This document shows, one piece after another, positions 63,119 to 64,000 of a stretch of 64,000 nt of DNA. The translations under genes were made by a program, and so were the position numbers. The notes beneath the pieces are model-generated. The model was not told the DNA's origin. It did no database searches and saw only the letters and a program-made list of their open reading frames with translations. Position 1 is the stretch's first letter. Each line of letters begins with the position of its first letter. This stretch comes from Acidimicrobiia bacterium UBA5794 (GTDB lineage: Bacteria > Actinomycetota > Acidimicrobiia > Spongiisociales > UBA5794): NCBI GenBank assembly GCA_002418265.1, contig DIDS01000030.1, positions 6,115 to 70,114 of the forward strand, written 5' to 3'.

Positions 63119-63810
63119 TGGTCGTCTCCCGAAACCAGCACGAGCCGTACCCCGCCAGCGGCCACTACTCGGGCGACCTTGGCTGCATCTTGAGCAGGCA
63201 ATCGCAGAGAGATGAACCGATCGCCCTGTCCCCCCAGCTCAGCAACGTCGAACACCTCAGCCGACGTCACAACGCCTCCGGTGTCGGTGAAACCCTCGTC
63301 AGACACCGTCCGAGTCACAAACACGACGTCGACTCGGTCCCCGGGACTCAGCAGCAGTGTCGGATACTCCCCCGGTGCCAGCGCCATACCAACAACGCCT
63401 TCACCAGCGTCAAGGAGGCTGCGCGACACAAAGTGGGCCGAAGTGACAAGGGTGCCAGGTTCAAGGTCGGCGACGGCGGTCAAACCGACCAGGCCGGTGG
63501 CTGCATCCGGTGACAGGCTATTGATTGGATCGTCGCTCGCCACATACACGACGATCAGATCTCCAGATGTGATGGTCTGGCCGCGCTCTACCGATTGGGC
63601 GACAGCGAGCACTGGTTCCCTGGCCGCGGCTTGCGAGAACAGGACCACCGCTGTGAGTGCACTCACAGCCACCAAGAACACAGCGACCAAGAGCTGTGGG
63701 ATCTCCACCTTTCGGCGGGGTGCCTCCAGCTGGAAAGGACTCTCGGATTGTTGACCGTTGCCCGACGGGTCAGTACGTCTCGTTGATGTCTTCGTGGTGG
63801 TCCTGTTCAT
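63115..63810 (-). CDS. RcpC/CpaB-like SAF-domain protein of the Tad locus
   Basis: 231 aa. A polar N-terminus is followed by one membrane helix (LLVAVFLVAVSALTAVVLFS), then an SAF domain (ARVERGQTITSGDL-like stretch VAQSVERGQTITSGDLIVVY, LVGLTAVADLEPGTLVTSAH). RcpC/CpaB proteins gate the outer pore or stabilise the pilus; in actinobacteria without that pore the role is less clear. Its stop overlaps the tadZ start. Confidence 0.85.
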   Translation of the reverse strand: MNRTTTKTSTRRTDPSGNGQQSESPFQLEAPRRKVEIPQLLVAVFLVAVSALTAVVLFSQAAAREPVLAVAQSVERGQTITSGDLIVVYVASDDPINSLSPDAATGLVGLTAVADLEPGTLVTSAHFVSRSLLDAGEGVVGMALAPGEYPTLLLSPGDRVDVVFVTRTVSDEGFTDTGGVVTSAEVFDVAELGGQGDRFISLRLPAQDAAKVARVVAAGGVRLVLVSGDDQ

Positions 63811-63811
63811 G

Positions 63812-64000
63812 TCAGCCTCCCGTCTCTATGGCTTGGATCTCAGCGACCTCAATCCCGAAGGAAACAGACAGGTCAACCGTGCCAAATACTTCTTGGTAGA
63901 CGTCGTTGATCCACCACTCGAACTCCCACGTCACAATCACCGACGCTTCAAAGCGGCCGTCGGGTTCGCCATAGGAACTGTGCAGATAGGTGTAGGAACA
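63812..64000 (-). CDS. hypothetical Tad-associated protein, C-terminal part (cut by window edge)
   Basis: An open frame enters from the window's right edge and ends at TGA 63812-63814, one base before the RcpC start. About 62 residues are visible, with alternating hydrophobic and aromatic residues (ASVIVTWEFEWWIN, VDLSVSFGIEVAEIQA), so a beta-rich extracytoplasmic domain is likely. The tail resembles uncharacterised secreted proteins next to actinobacterial Tad genes. No function can be assigned. Confidence 0.6.
   Translation of the reverse strand, partial: CSYTYLHSSYGEPDGRFEASVIVTWEFEWWINDVYQEVFGTVDLSVSFGIEVAEIQAIETGG

Noticed and set aside
1..64000. CRISPR arrays, tRNA or rRNA genes, insertion-sequence transposases, integrase
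   Set aside because: I looked for spaced repeats, cloverleaf-like segments and recombinase motifs and found none I could support; attachment sites therefore cannot be placed.

Overview
The window looks like chromosome plus a large conjugative element from a high-GC actinobacterium. Long ATGA-coupled operons, TTG/GTG starts, actinobacterial TcpC/TcpE-type conjugation genes and an actinobacterial-style LysM/BTAD Tad-pilus locus all point that way. An Acidimicrobiia-like host is a guess only. No rRNA, tRNA, CRISPR array or integrase gene is visible.

Region 1 (1-9.1 kb) is a carbohydrate-acid catabolic locus. It holds the 3' end of a beta-hydroxyacid dehydrogenase, a decayed DUF3179 gene, a divergent sugar-binding lipoprotein (minus strand), an SDR, two ABC permeases, a RuBisCO-like protein (OiaX type), a DUF1537 kinase (OiaK type) and an ApnO-type oxidoisomerase. 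Together the last three fit the transcarboxylase route of D-apionate breakdown: apionate, then 3-oxo-isoapionate, its 4-phosphate, then 3-phosphoglycerate plus glycolate. Region 2 (9.6-11.2 kb) is a tatB-tatC-tatA cluster. Region 3 (11.2-12.4 kb) is gene-poor and holds the C-terminal remnant of a subtilase (S8) gene, probably marking a rearrangement or element boundary.

Region 4 (12.5-21.8 kb) is a nearly gapless conjugation operon: TcpC/VirB8-like, small membrane proteins, TcpE-like, VirB4 ATPase, VirB6/TrbL-like channel, transglycosylase-M23 peptidase, zinc-ribbon protein and VirD4 coupling ATPase. Two blocks of 10-bp-phased heptamers follow it.

Region 5 (22.2-48.2 kb) is a defence island of two convergent gene sets. 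On the plus strand: a membrane protein, a small protein, an SF1 helicase-nuclease, a 1725-aa DUF1998 helicase with a C-terminal nuclease-like domain, a DrmD-type SNF2 helicase, a DrmMI-type adenine methylase and an unknown protein. This resembles DISARM class 1 and Druantia but matches neither as a complete system. On the minus strand: an 831-aa zinc-ribbon/PD-(D/E)XK protein of unknown family, a duplicated RecB/Cas4-like protein, and a McrBC system split into a DNA-binding head, a middle protein, a McrB motor and McrC.

Region 6 (48.6-54.1 kb) has a MobF relaxase-helicase and a divergent ArdC-primase fusion around a repeat-rich intergenic region that is the best oriT or origin candidate. Region 7 (54.3 kb to the end) is a Tad/Flp pilus operon (minus strand): RcpC/CpaB, TadZ, TadA/CpaF, TadB, TadC, Flp-like pilin, three TadE/TadG-type pseudopilins and a LysM-BTAD protein. 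Regions 4, 6 and 7 plausibly cooperate in mating (channel, DNA processing, adhesion), with region 5 as cargo. That they form one element is inferred from gene order, since no ends are visible.
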